Of a stretch of 64,000 nt of DNA, positions 11,266-23,460 are shown piece by piece. Below the pieces are notes generated by a model, which ran no database searches, was not told the DNA's origin, and saw only the letters and a program-made list of their open reading frames with translations. Position 1 is the first letter of the stretch. Each line of letters opens with the position of its first letter. Made by a program: the position numbers and the translations under genes. The DNA is from Armigeres subalbatus (Eukaryota; Arthropoda; Insecta; Diptera; Culicidae). The DNA lies in contig NC_085141.1 of the NCBI RefSeq assembly GCF_024139115.2, positions 45,691,065-45,755,064 of the forward strand, written 5' to 3'.

Positions 11266-11486
11266 GGACACTCCTCACGGAATTCAAATTTCAAAGTATT
11301 CGCGTTTTCAAGGGCACACCATTCGATAGGGAAACAACGCTCAACTGTCATTTTTATAATTTCAGCTTTGCTGCGTCGCAGCATGCGTGAAATTATAAAA
11401 ATGACAGTTGTGCGTTACTTTCGTATCGAGTGGTGTGCTCTTGAAAACGCGAGTACTTTGAAATTTGGATTCCGTGATGAGTGTCC
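11266..11486. mobile_element. TTAA-flanked foldback MITE, copy 1
   Basis: The two ends (GGACACTCCTCACGGAATTC and its near complement) and almost the whole 221 bp fold on themselves, with a short centre at GCTGCGTCGCAGC. TTAA lies directly outside both ends (11262-11265 and 11487-11490), as for TTAA-specific (piggyBac-type) targeting. There is no coding capacity. A second, shorter copy is at 38935-39074, which confirms a repeat family. Confidence 0.85.
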
Positions 11487-11640
11487 TTAAAGTAATTCGG
11501 TTTGTGAAGACCATCATTATCTTGGAAACATGTTTTTAAGCTGAGAGGATTTTTCCGAAGTGCAACCACTAGTGACCGACAAACTCTTGGCGGCCAGTGA
11601 AATCCAGCTGTGTTTATACGTATGAAAAGATTACATTACA

Positions 11641-12154
11641 TACCGTGCAAACTCAAACTTCGGACGCTTAAGCACTTTCTGATATACAATCATCCTGTTA
11701 AGTCGCATTTTAAATCACACCGTTTAAATCACCATTGCAATCACTGAGTACAGTATTCATCTTTGAACTACGTATTTAATACGTGCAGAATATTGCAAAA
11801 AATGTTTGCAATTTATGAAAATGTCCGGCTTCTGTTTGATTCAAACTTCGGACACCGGCGGGGTTGGATTCATATTTCGGACACAAAGATTCAAACTTCG
11901 GACACCTGATTACACAGTAACGGGAAGAATTATTGAAAACAATTCTCACTGCACAGCTCCGACTGTCTTTTAATCATTTCGTTGCATTGTTTTAACATGT
12001 CTTATTAAAATGTAACTATACTAAAACAAGCAAAAACTATTAGTCCTTCCGTTCCAGCTTGACGAAACATTTCGATGAAATATTTCAGAAAATTTCCCAT
12101 ACGAATTCAAGCGTCCGAAGTTTGATTGTGTCCGAATTTTGATTATCCACGGTA
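11641..12154. mobile_element. MITE with TACCGTG termini and internal TTCGGACAC words
   Basis: The left end reads TACCGTG followed by ACTCAAACTTCGGACGCTT. The right end is its imperfect complement, ending CACGGTA. TTACA lies on both outer sides (11636-11640 and 12155-12159), a candidate 5-bp target duplication. Inside, CAAACTTCGGACAC or close variants recur at about 11850, 11870 and 11890 in direct orientation. No coding sequence. Confidence 0.7.
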
Positions 12155-13696
12155 TTACATTTCACTGGAAAAGATGAACAAATGTAAAAACATTACGTCT
12201 TCGAGTTCTGAAGAAAACCACCAAGCTCGAACTGAAATCGATCTAGAGTGCGACGACTAAGCGATTGACATTTAGAACGAAAATAAAACAACCCGAGCAA
12301 GATCGGACTGGTTCGTCTGGTACCACTATAAAATTGACCCGAGACAAATTTCTATTAGTTGGGCAAAACTTCGGTAAATTTATTTGCACTGATGATATCA
12401 GTAGCAGGTAACTAAAAAATTTCACTTTTGCTGTTGGGGAATGGAATTGCGCATTATCAAAGGTAAATCGGTCCACAATTTTATACAAGAGAATATTTAT
12501 CCGAAATTAATTTTATTCAAAGTGCAAAACACAATCGCTTGGCGATGGTGACAGTTAAGCCGAAACGATGCCGTCAGTAGTGAAAACACGAGTGTGCTTT
12601 GATGAATGGTCGTTGCATAAAAATTGTTCGCTAATGTGCGTTTTCAGCAATTTGACGGTAAATATCCTTGATTTCTGAAATTTCAATGGTTAAATACAGT
12701 AAAAAAGTTTCACCTGACAAATTAAAATTAGCAATAGAAATACCCAAATTTAGTAAAGCTCATTTAGAAGATTTTTCGAAAAATTCGAAAAACAACAATG
12801 AAATTGAATTTCTCTAGGGTTTTCAATTAAACAAACAAAACTAAACTACTCATTTTGTACAAAACTCGAGAATTCAACAAATTTGGCTTAATTACATACA
12901 TAGAAAGAATACATAGAAAGACATTTAGCACGAATAGCTGTTTTTTAAGCAGAAGTGAACCCCAATGCAGTATTATACAGCCTACAAATTTCAGAAAAAG
13001 TTGCTTCCTGTCATAAATATCAATTAAATAATGCAGTCGTACGCATGTTAGGCCGGGAATGGGGTAAGAAACCCTATATGAGTTACTTTTAAAATGTAAA
13101 TTTTAAATTATCGTATCCAGAAAAAAATCATATTTTGAATATTTCTCGAAACCAGTGTAGTGTCATAAGAAATCAAAAGAGTAATTTTGTAATTTTCATG
13201 CATGATGGCACTAGATTCTTCATTTCACCAAAATGTTTTACGTAGTTTACGTCGGCCGGTCGTGTCTTGTACAAAACCCTCATGATTTTTTTTAACGATG
13301 GAAACACGTTTTTTATTCCAGTCAAGAATTGTTACTAAACAAAAAAACTGACTTTGATCAGTACTATCAACCGACAAACTGATATGCGGCACACAAAGGT
13401 CGCCAATCAGGTCGATATGCACCACACAAAGATAACGGACAACCACCCAGGATTGAGATCTTTCAAGGTGGCGTTTTGCACCACTCAGGGTGCGCAAGAC
13501 CATTAAGTAAAATGAGTAAGCTTCAATGGTCACATTTGACATTTTAATGGCCCTCCTAAATGTTGAGCTTATTTAGTTGATATAAACACAGTTTGAAGTT
13601 GGTATACCCATGGGAATTAATTTCACTTTAACTACCGTGGATAATCGTTCCGCAAAGCCACATGCCACAAGTCCATAGAATTCATTATTCAAATAT
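12155..13696. other. AT-rich, no gene recognised
   Basis: Only short frames are present. A 105-residue minus-strand frame at 13225-13542 shows no family motif. No repeat matches elsewhere in the window were found. Confidence 0.4.
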
Positions 13697-14172
13697 GGGT
13701 CATTCCGCGCCAAGTGACCGAGCACGCGTAATTAACCTATTTAAAAATAATGAAAAATGCCTAGCACATATTAATTTTGGTCCATTATTTTGAATAACCA
13801 TATGACCATGGTGATTGAACCGCCCCGTCGACCAAAAACCCCTCCCTGTTTTTGGAGATTTTAAAAAACATGCTATTTTCAAATATCGATATCTTAGCCC
13901 CCGATAAAGCTACAAGAAACTTTAATACTAGTTTTCTGCTTGAAATTTGATGAAGTTTTTAGAAAAAATACTTTAAATGCTGAGCAGTGTTGCCAACTAT
14001 ATTATTTCTCTCACAAAATAATAAAAAAGCATTTTTCTCAAAATACGTATATTTTTTTCTTCTATTTCTCAACGGATTCGAGCTTAACAGACTTTTTCCA
14101 GTCGGAAACACTTATCGATACAAAATAAAATGCGCCTTTGCTGAGATATGGCAGCTTTAGTAAATCTTAGTT
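13697..14172 (+). repeat. Left terminal arm, outer diverged copy
   Basis: It shares with the inner arm the sequence of the first 26 bases and the blocks around CAGTGTTGCCAACTA, TCGATATC and AAAATACGTATAT. It differs at many positions and by indels. Confidence 0.75.
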
Positions 14173-14640
14173 GGGTCATTCCGCGCCAAGTGACCGAGAA
14201 AAAGTAAACTTACAGGTGAATACTATGAATTCCAACCAAATCAGGGGTATCTACTTACTTTGGGCCCACATTTCGGAAAAGGATTTGATCCGACCGTTTG
14301 AGCCGCCCCTCTGGCCAAACACTCCTCCATGTTTTTGAAGATTTTTATAATCATGCCGTTTTCAATAATCGATATCTCCGCCCCTAATAAAGCTACAAAA
14401 AACGTCAGTACCAGTTTTCCGCTTGAAATTTTGTGAAGATTTTACAAAAAATATTTCAGATGCAAAGCAGTGTTGCCAACTACATTATTTTTCTAAAAAA
14501 TCATATAAACAAATCATTAAAAATCAAAAATTATCAAAATACGTATATTTTTTTTAATTTCTCAGCGGATTTGAGTTTATCAGGCAATTTCCTGTCAAAA
14601 ACACTTATCGACCCCCAGGGCAGTCGCGGGATAATCATTG
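14173..14640 (+). repeat. Left terminal arm, inner copy
   Basis: It matches the reverse complement of the right arm closely over more than 400 bp, including GTGACCGAGAAAAAGT at the tip and TTTATCAGGCAATTTCCTGTC near the inner end. Confidence 0.8.
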
Positions 14641-14849
14641 ATATGCCGCGAAAGACAACTCTTGATTCATACTTGAGTCCCTTTTTTGTCCTAAAAATGT
14701 ATACCAGCTTTTAGATTTGAATCTTATAAGTAATGATTAGATTTGGAATACTAATAAACGAATGACTGAAGAACAACAAATTTTTAGAAGTAAATAGCCT
14801 TCTTTAGGTATCCAAAACAGGTGAAAATATGAATGCTGAACTGAGCTGG

Positions 14850-15190
14850 TTGTCAAAATCCATGTCCAATCCAAAAACAATATAAATTCAATTGAAAAAT
14901 CTATTCGAAATCCAATCCGTATCTAAACCAAATTCAAACCAAAGCAAATCAAAATCCAGTCAAATCATATACAAATTCAATTCAAATCAGATCCAAATTC
15001 AATCTAAATCTAATCCAATCTAAATCCAATCAAAATCTGATCCAATTCAGATCCAAATCTAATCCAATCCAAAGCTGATCCAACCCCTATCCAAATTCAA
15101 TCCAATACAAAACTAATTCAAATCGTTTGAAATTCAATCCAAATCTAAATCCAATCCAATCTAATACCAATCAAAATCCAATCAATGAAG
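14850..15190. repeat. Degenerate ATCCAA/AATCC tandem repeat
   Basis: Irregular 5-7 bp units (ATCCAA, ATCTAA, AATTCA) fill this stretch inside the foldback element. Confidence 0.75.
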
Positions 15191-16149
15191 GAATATAAAG
15201 TAATTTATTATGATTTGCTCAATATAACTCACTTTTTATTAAATTTCTAAAAATCAATTCATTTTGCACCTTGTGGGTCGCAAACAATATTGGATTCTGC
15301 TAGACCCACCTAGCATATTGAAAAAGTTTAATTAAGGAATTAAAGAAGATGGGGTTCGAAAATGTAGCGTGGTTTATGGGCCACCCCTTATTGATTATAA
15401 ATTTATGTTCTGACATAATTATCAAAATTTTATTATCTTCAGACGAATTTCAGTGTTCAGAACGCTTAGTAAGGAACATGAAAAAATGCGTTGACACAAA
15501 AGGTATTTTGTGCTGCCCCAATCTTAAGAGGGGTAATCCCCTCCAACAAGAAATCGTACAAAAAGTTCAGGGAAAAAAGAGTACAAAAGCGTGCGTGAAG
15601 GAGGAAAACGGGTGCAGAAGCAGAAGCGTTTGGTTCTAGCGAATCTGACTGAAATATTGCCCTCTCTAAGGAATTTTTTTTTTACAAAATTGAATTTATC
15701 AAATTCGCCGAACATCGGCCGCCCGAATGCGTTTTAGCAGGAGCAGCAGGCACTCATACAGTATGTGTATGTGTAATCCACGAGTACTTCAAACTGATGT
15801 TTACGGGAGCAAAACTTGATCTCTCTTGAAACTTGAAACCCATTTGAGTTGCATAATGGTCATTAAATCACCCATTTCGTTGGTATGGAAAAGTAGGCCG
15901 TTTTATCAATCAAAGACGAACTGTAAACCAGGTATTATGAACAGGAATTGCAAAAATAACTTTAAATCATTAAAACATATTCAGTGGAAATCTGGCATCA
16001 CTGGCCTCAAAAGCATTATGTGCTGCAAAAATATGTTATAATTTATTCGAATAAAACTAAAAAAAAACTACATTATCATAGTTGTTTACCTTTACAGAAC
16101 GAATTGAACGATATGCTGAATGAAAACCTTCGATTATGCCTAACTAAAA

Positions 16150-16616
16150 CCGTCATAACTCAGCAACTGCTCATTTTACTTTGTAACGATAAGTGTTCCT
16201 GACAGGAAATTGCCTGATAAACTCAAATCCGCTGAGAAATCAAAAAAATATTTATACGTATTTTGAGAAAAATGCTATTTTTTAATTTTTTTATAAAAAT
16301 AATGTAGTTGGCAACACTGCTTTGCATCTGAAATATTTTTTGTAAAATCTACACAAAATTTCAAGCGGAAAACTGGTACTAACGTTTTTTGTAGCTTTAT
16401 CAGGGGCGGAGATATCGATTATTGAAAATGGCATGTTTTTAAAAATCTTCAAAAACAGGGAGGAGTGTTTGGCCAGAGGGGCGGCTCAAACGGTCGGATC
16501 AAATGCTTTTTCGAAATGTAGGCCCAAAGTAAGTAGATACACCTATTTTGGTTGGAATTCATAGTATTCACCTGCAAGTTTTCACTTTTTCTCGGTCACT
16601 TGGCGCGGAATGACCC
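16150..16616 (-). repeat. Right terminal arm
   Basis: Reverse complement of the left arms. It is closest to the inner left copy at its tip. Its inner end (ACAAAGTAAAATGAGCAG-like) matches the end of the outer left copy, which suggests that the outer copy preserves the ancestral arm length. Confidence 0.8.
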
Positions 16617-17868
16617 ATATGTGAATTTATATTAATCAAGTTAAAATTGAATTGTTTTCATTAAATTAAATTTGTTCGTAAAATTTTAAGTGTACACAGT
16701 GGTGGTTGATCTCTTGAAGTTATGCCTACTTCCGTTCTGCTTATGATCTTTAGAAGCTTGAGATGTCAGCACTTATTATTATATAATGTGGGGGCTTGCG
16801 TGAAATAGAACTTGAAACAAATGAGTGTTCAGAACAGGTATCCACCGGTTGACACTAAACAGATCAACTTAAAATATAAACTTTTGCTTATGCAATCTGA
16901 TAACTTTTATTTATTTTTCACGCATCAATTTCTTAGGAGCTTTGTTTTAGTGGATATTACATAACGCAAGAGAGGGTTTAAACTCTGCGTTATATTGCAT
17001 GAATTCCCCGATTCGGTGCGTTACTACTACAGTAATAGCTGTTTCGGGGTAGTTGGGATCGAGTTTGGATAACTAAAGTAAACATGATTTATTAAAGCAT
17101 GTGCACGTAAATGTTCTAGTGTACTTTTAAAATACCTTACGAACTACCGAAACGTTCCATTCACATGACAGCTGATTCTTTCAGAAACGAATGTGCTGCT
17201 TCAAATATGTTTCAATTCTCGTCAAAATTGATAAAATTACGTCGAATCCTTTGGATATAACATAAGTGTTTAATATAGACAGACTTTGGTGATGTTTAGG
17301 CAAACAGACACGACAGTATTTCCGTCCATCGTCGTAGGGTCCAAAACCAATGAAAGCGACGTCCATTTTCTAGAACTCCACTATAGCAGAACCTTTCTCC
17401 TAAGCTTACGTTTTGGTACTGATGAGTTTGGGAAAAGTGGATCTTATATTGGTTTACGAGACTATGATGAAGAGACGAAAATGCCTGCCTTAACCCTATA
17501 GAATAAGACTGAGTGAAAACTAATAATAATAACAGTAATAGGAATGACAAAAGTTTATACTTGTTAAGGGGGTCAATTATGTGACGAGTAATTTTATATT
17601 TACATTACACAGAAACAGACGATGCGTGCAATTGGGTGATAGTTTTCGAGAAACTGATTTGATTTTATTTTGTTCTAAATGTAACGTATCTTTGGAGCAG
17701 TTGTCCAGTGTTTGGAATGTTTCTTTAGTGACTTCAATATCAACAAGAACGTCATTTGGACAAATAACTAATATTCCAGGGTCAAATGGCGGAGGCCCTT
17801 TTACTATTTTTGTTACAGACGACCGGCATTTGAAGAAAATGAACATCCATATGAACAAAAAGATTATA
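16617..17868. other. No gene recognised
   Basis: AT-rich. Frames at 17286-17501 and 17581-17880 (plus) and their minus-strand counterparts are under 100 residues and show no known motif. No repeat relation to the rest of the window was noticed. Confidence 0.4.
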
Positions 17869-18462
17869 CACTCAAAATAATTATCACTTTAATTCCACTA
17901 TATAAAGTCATGTAGACTTTAAAAATCGAAACTTTCATCGGCCTTACTGGAATCAGATAAAACTTACTCAAATCACAAGTGCATCTTAATAAGAAAAGTA
18001 GTGGAATTCATTAGAAAACATAGAAAATAATATCTATATACTCTTCTAGTGAATTCTACTCAAAATGAATGTATGAAAAATATATGAGTGGGGCTCTCAG
18101 AGCGAAATGCATGTTGATTAACCATCGCTAATGAAACATTTTGCAGAAACATTATGAGGACGATTTGCACAAATTATATGCTTGAGTGTGAATTAATTTT
18201 CTACTCCTTTTTTGCCCTTGTCCGCTTCTAGTGGACGGGATATCAACTACAGGGATAGGTACTATAAAAAAATCTCGAAGTTTCACTTAAAGTTTAAGTA
18301 CATGGCCAAACGAAAATTCACTTAAATTTTATTTTATTTTCTAGTGAAATAAGATTAATGAGTGCCATCACTAATGAATAATTTAACTTTTACACCCGAA
18401 ACTACATGGAAAATATCTGCATATGTTTTCAAGTAGCTTCTAAGTGAAAATTATTTTGAGTG
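17869..18462 (+). mobile_element. 594-bp MITE, CACTCAAAATAATT termini, copy 1
   Basis: Terminal inverted repeats are CACTCAAAATAATT plus TCACTT, extending imperfectly inward. TA lies outside both ends (17867-17868 and 18463-18464), consistent with a TA target as in Tc1/mariner-mobilised elements. Aligned in reverse complement to 18668-19265 it shares its whole length, including ATATATGAGTGGGG and CTAGTGGACGGGA. No coding sequence. Confidence 0.8.
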
Positions 18463-18667
18463 TACTGCCACCAAAAATAGACGGAGTTACAGATATCGGT
18501 TGAAAGAAAGGCGTGGAATCGAACATCTAGGCATCCAAGGACTAGCATCCCTCCGTGGTGCACAATTACCATACTAATCATAATTCATTTGTTTCGTTTC
18601 AGCAAACGCAATTCTTCTCCACTAATCTTTCCCTTTCCTGTCAACTCTCTTTTCTTTAATGTATCTG
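18463..18667. other. Spacer between two MITE copies
   Basis: About 200 bp of unassigned sequence with no frame or repeat. Confidence 0.5.
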
Positions 18668-19265
18668 CACTCAAAATAATTTTCACTCAAGAGTTACATG
18701 AAAACATATGCGGATATTTTCCATCTAGTTTCGTTTGTAGAAGTTAAATGATTTGTTAGTAACGGTACTCACTGCTCTCAATTCACTACAAAATGTAATT
18801 AAATTTAAGTGAATTGAAATTTCAACAAACACGTAGATTTTAAGTGAATTGGAATAATAGTTTGCGCAATACTCTTGTGAGAGATAATAATTCCCGTCCA
18901 CTAGAGGCGGACGGGACCAAAAATACAGTTATGAAATATTTATTTCATACTTAAAGGCTTATTTTTGTAAATTGCTCTCATGATGTTTCTGCACAATTTT
19001 TCATTAGCGATTGATGCAAAACATGGATTTCGGTCTGAGTACCCCACTCATATATTTTTTATACATTCGTGACAAGTAGTATTCACTAGAAAAGAATATA
19101 GATATTGTTTTCTACGTTTTCATTTAAATTTCACTACATTTCTTTTTGGTATGCATATGACATGTGAGTAAGTTTTATTAGACACAAGTAAGGTCGTCAT
19201 AAATATAGATTTTTAAAGCCTACCTGATTTTTATAGTGGAAATCAAGTGACAATTATTTTGAGTG
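18668..19265 (-). mobile_element. 598-bp MITE of the same family, copy 2, opposite orientation
   Basis: Same termini and internal landmarks as copy 1, read on the minus strand. The flanks (TG on both sides) are not a clear TA, so the target duplication is uncertain. The two copies form a large inverted repeat about 200 bp apart. Confidence 0.8.
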
Positions 19266-19287
19266 TGACACTTGTGGGACTGGTTAA

Positions 19288-19839
19288 CCCGATCAGTAGA
19301 TAGTAACAGATTTCTATCAGAACTTGTTATTCTGATACAACAGTTTATTATAACAGCGGTTGTTATGAAACATGTACCACTAGTAGTTAAAATAACAAAA
19401 ATTGTAACAAAATTTCTTCTAGTTTTAACAAAAATATTACTAAATATGTTATGATTCGAACAAAAATATAACTCGATGTGTTACATAAAAAGCGGTGAAA
19501 ATATCTTATACTATAACAAATTATGTTATTGAAAAGATTATAATTATCCATAATGTAGGCAATTAACTTTGTCCTGCTGCTTCAACTCTGAACGTAGGTT
19601 CAAGTTATACTGAAGGTGGCACCTTCGTTTTTTTCCAATTCCTATCTACCAAAAATGTAGGCAATTATTTTTTCGGAAAAAACCTAACACATTATGTTAT
19701 AATCATGTTATGACTATCATGAAATTTTCTTTCCTCCAACTTTGACAGGGAATTTATAACAAAATTATTACAAGTTTTGTTATTTGTAACACATATTGAT
19801 ATAATTGTGAAAAAATTTTGTTATGACTAACTGGTCGGG
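19288..19839 (-). mobile_element. MITE with CCCGA(C/T)CAGT termini, copy 1
   Basis: The ends are CCCGATCAGTAGATAGTAACA and the complement of CCCGACCAGTTAGTCATAACA, about 21 bp of imperfect inverted repeat. The body is rich in TAACA/TGTTA words and includes a block TAGGCAATTAACTTTGTCC. A second copy at 23742-24625 in the opposite orientation confirms both boundaries. No coding sequence. Confidence 0.82.
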
Positions 19840-22141
19840 AAGCCCAGCGCCTGCTTGTGGTTGGAAACCGGTGTACTATACGGTCTAGCGCATGCTAACG
19901 GTGAAGGCTTGGTAGGTCTTCACCTAACTTAAGTGTAGATGGGCGGACAGTGTCTGCCAGGGTGAAGGCTGATAAATTACAAATTACAATTACAAAACTT
20001 TAAGTGTACACTATTGCAAAATAAACCAATTAAAGGCATAGATACTTTTCCCGATACTATCCATAGAAGGATAATTCCACTAGGTAAAGGGTTATTTTAA
20101 ATTTCATTGTTTCCAAAGAAGTACAATGGCATATTTCTACAGAAATGATGCCCAGATAGTATTTTTGTAGGAGAGAGGCTGTTGCTTTTCTCCACATTAC
20201 ATTTTGCAGAACAGTCATCATGGAACGCATCTAATATGAATTTCATTTCCGCCATCAGCCTTGCACAGTGTCACCGTGGTCTACTTAATATTGGGTACGA
20301 AACAAGCTATTTCGGCGGAATACAAGTGTCATTCCCGTGCATATTTTAACTAGAAAGTGTTCACAGCAATTATGATAAATAATGGAAGCAATAAAATAAC
20401 TTTTAACTCGTGGTTGGCTCGAGCAAAATGTTTCCTTTTTGAACGCTCAACCACTAAAATCCTTTCCCTTGTCACGATACATCTGCTAACCACACGATGC
20501 TTCTATTCTACCACCAAAAAGTGTCCCTCCGGGTGATCTCCGAAAATAATTAAATATTTCGTTCGGGCAATGAAACCCGAACATAAGGCTTAGTGTGTTC
20601 ATTATGGTTTTCTCTGTTTCATTTCGGGCGCCCAGCAGGGACCAGGGAGAACCGTGCTCGGGACACTCGAGATAGTTTATGAGACGGACTCTGTATCAAT
20701 ATTTGAGACCCGACGTCCTGTAGCCGTTCTCCGGTGCCCCCGATACTCCCAAGTGGTATTAATATTGCACGAAAACAGAAACTGAGTCGAGTTGGGACAT
20801 GCCTCCGAACAACACTGAAGAACCGACCGACAAGTGTGCGAATAGCCACAAATCCACAACTTCTGGTGCATAAATTCCTCCATTGTCCGATTAGTTTGTG
20901 GTACTGCATTATTAATGTTATTAGTTTTGAATGGGACTTGTTTCGCTCTAGTTTTTCCTTTTTCGATGGCATAAGGCACTCCCCGCACGGTCTCAGTGTA
21001 CCACAAAGAGGCATCAGTGCTTCAATTATGGACCAGTGGTAGCCAATTTACCTTTGACCCTCGAGTAGCACACGAGAATTTATTTCTTTTGTATTTCCGC
21101 ACAATAATAATGTGACTCACGATCCAATAGTTTATTAATCAAATGAAAATTGGATCGCAAAGTATGCTAAGCACTTATCTACATAATTCAAAAATGCAAA
21201 AGTGGTCCGCTTGTTTGACAAGGCTGAGGATTACTGCCACAAAGCAATGTTTCCCCTGATGAGTGCAGTGTTTCGCCTTTTCGCTTGGTTGGATATCAGT
21301 GAGTTTGAGTCAGTATGATCTCGACATTATTGTGGCCTCTGGGGAGGAGCATATTTTTGCCATCTTCGTGGCCGGCCGTACCGAACTGTGCGGTGGCAGG
21401 CACTTTCTGGAGCTGTCCAACCAAGCGAACACGAATCGGAAGCAAACAACCTTCGACCCGACGGAACAGGATGTCACTGGTTTTTTTTTTGCTGCCGACT
21501 GGGCACTGTACAGGGATAGTGTAGAACAGGAAAAGTTGAACAATTCGGTGTTGTTTTGCAGTGGACAGAGAATACGAAGCACAAACCGCACAGTTCCGTG
21601 ACACACAGGAAACTGTAGTCGGAGTGCAACGCAATTCTTTATAGGAATATGGGGTGGGGGGTTGTTTCCGAGTAGATAATGATAATTTGCAACTTCATAA
21701 TGGAGCAATGCGTCCCAGGAGTCGCACAGGAGAGATTGGACATCTCCTTGAACTTCCTGAACTGTGCGTGACATAATCGCATATTCCTAATAAAGTTAAA
21801 TTTTATTACAGCCATGACCGTTGAATCATTCCAGGATATTGAAGAAGCATAAAAGGGAAAAAAATATATCTTCAAACTTGTAACCAGGAATAGGAAAAAT
21901 CTAATTTTCAGAAAAGCCCACGTCGGAGGGAAATGCAGACTCAAAAAATATGAATGTCAATGCAGACCTAATTTTATGAAATGTCACCGCAGACCTAGCT
22001 GAAAATAAAAATAAAATGGGGAGTAATTTACATATACTGGTAATTTATATTGAATTATATTGAACTTATCTAGCAATATTTGAAACGACCGTTGTTGAAC
22101 AAAAAACGATAGAATTACTTACTAATTAAATGATAATAAAA
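19840..22141. other. No recognised gene; GC-richer island 20.2-21.8 kb
   Basis: About 20600-21050 and 21260-21780 are less AT-biased and hold overlapping frames of 100-150 residues on both strands. I could not match any to a protein family. The frames on opposite strands are equally long, which argues against real coding. The start of the stretch (19840-19990) may be decayed transposon sequence. It could be host noncoding DNA. Confidence 0.35.
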
Positions 22142-22570
22142 AACCCTGATTGATCCACCTAGCGTTGTTTGTGCCTTTCTCGTACATCAGATATAATAAA
22201 AAAAATGAGTGAGAATTTCTTAGCGTATTATTTGTATATAAATCGTATTTTGGCCATAACTTTTGATCTTATAGTTCGATCTGGCCAATTTTCAATAGGA
22301 AACAATTGGACAGGATTCCCCGTCGAATGCAACTTATCCGGCAAACAAATCCGGTCAAGTGCCTAAAAGATGAGTAAGTTTCATTTTACGCACATACATA
22401 CACACACGCACACACATACACACAGACAGACATCATCTCAATTCGTCGAGCTGAGTCGATTGGTATATAACACTATGGGTCTCCGGACCTTCTATCACAA
22501 AATCGTCTTGGAAGTGAATATATATATAGCCTTTTCGTTACACCTTGGTGTACGAGAAAGGCAAAAAATG
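22142..22570 (-). mobile_element. MITE of the GAGAAAGGCA / TAGGTGGATTAA family, copy 1
   Basis: One end reads TGATCCACCTAGCGTTG then TGCCTTTCTCGTACA. The other end is GTGTACGAGAAAGGCA preceded by a small palindrome. Landmarks shared with the copy at 41205-42170 in reverse are GAGCTGAGTCGATTGGTATA and ACTATGGGTCTC. A CA-rich microsatellite lies inside. No coding sequence. Confidence 0.75.
22380..22432. repeat. (CA)n-type microsatellite within the MITE
   Basis: CACA, CATA and CACG dinucleotide runs with interruptions. Confidence 0.85.
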
Positions 22571-23258
22571 CTTAAATAGCACAATCAAACTGTGAGACTG
22601 CTTGAACATGGTATCTATATGGTGTCTATTGTTTAGAGAAAAAGGAGGCGTATAGGGTATATGACAATGAAGGCAAACCGTAGATATAAAATACGTAACA
22701 GAAGAAGGAGGTGTGTTTTTGTAAGACATCCCGGGTATACGGGGTCGATCAAATATTATTTTACTCTGGAAGGAACGCAATGTAAGTGGTAGCAAAATGG
22801 CAACGGAAACGGTTTTAAAAAAACGCGCTATTCCAAAACATTGCGCATTGCAAACGGTATTTTTAAGAAAAAAAAATTGAGAAATCAAATTGAATTTAAC
22901 AACTGCAGTTATCAAAATCATTTCAATTAGGATTCTAAGATCCCAATAGCACATAGAAACAGACGTTTCACTTAAACAGAATGCAATCAAAATCATCGTC
23001 ACGGAAACATCATCCCCTAATGCCCATTTTACTGGGTGCGGATGAACAAGCGGCGGTTGTGAGCAAACGTCAAATACAACCAAAAACGATGGAAGCGCCA
23101 TCGGTGGCCAATTAACAACCTACAAAAAATTGAATCCACCGTTAAACAGGTGAACGATGAAACAGGAACTCTGTTTCTCTATGCCAATAGTTTAATCTAC
23201 ATATTACTTTATAAGTTTTATCTCAGAAAAATATATTAAGCTCGTTTAGTGGAATGTA
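22571..23258. other. No gene recognised
   Basis: A 187-residue minus-strand frame (22538-23101) runs through here and overlaps the MITE end. It has no family motif and no biased composition, so I treat it as chance. Confidence 0.4.
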
Positions 23259-23324
23259 TTAAACCGTCTAAGACGAATTAAGTACTGTCCATTTAATTCC
23301 ACCAGTTAATTTTCGTTATCTTTG

Positions 23325-23364
23325 CAGATACGTATTTCGACCACAACTGTGTGGTCGTCTTCAG
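23325..23364 (-). ncRNA. Hammerhead-like core, mirror copy in the left arm
   Basis: Exact reverse complement of the motif at 23421-23460, from the palindromic arrangement. The same caveats apply. Confidence 0.35.
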
Positions 23365-23420
23365 TGTCTTGTACTTGACTCGACTTGTCGTCGAGTCAAG
23401 TACAAGTCAAGTACAAGACA

Positions 23421-23460
23421 CTGAAGACGACCACACAGTTGTGGTCGAAATACGTATCTG
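23421..23460 (+). ncRNA. Hammerhead-ribozyme-like core (putative, degenerate)
   Basis: CTGAAGA (23421-23427), one extra C, a 7-bp stem GACCACA/TGTGGTC closed by a four-base loop, then GAAA (23447-23450), ATACGTAT able to form a short stem III, and C at 23458 where cleavage would fall. This follows the hammerhead order CUGANGA, stem II, GAAA, stem III, UH. The unpaired extra base after CUGANGA and a stem I of only about two pairs are departures. Catalysis is not established. Confidence 0.35.

Larger units (their letters stand above)
13697..16616. mobile_element. Large non-autonomous foldback element with duplicated left arm
   Basis: Both ends carry GGGTCATTCCGCGCCAAGTG and its complement as the start of terminal inverted repeats of about 450 bp. 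The left side has two tandem arm copies, 13697-14172 (diverged) and 14173-14640 (close to the right arm at 16150-16616). ATAT abuts both outermost ends, a possible 4-bp target duplication. The interior (14641-16150) has no transposase. It holds a decayed ATCCAA repeat and a 96-residue frame (15349-15639) of unknown nature. The superfamily is not assigned. Confidence 0.8.

Noticed and set aside
21263..21774. Overlapping plus and minus frames of 112-154 residues as a possible exon
   Set aside because: No family motif, equal openness on both strands and no splice sites that bracket one frame.
22538..23101. 187-residue minus-strand frame
   Set aside because: It begins in unassigned sequence and ends inside a MITE; no motif or compositional signal of coding.
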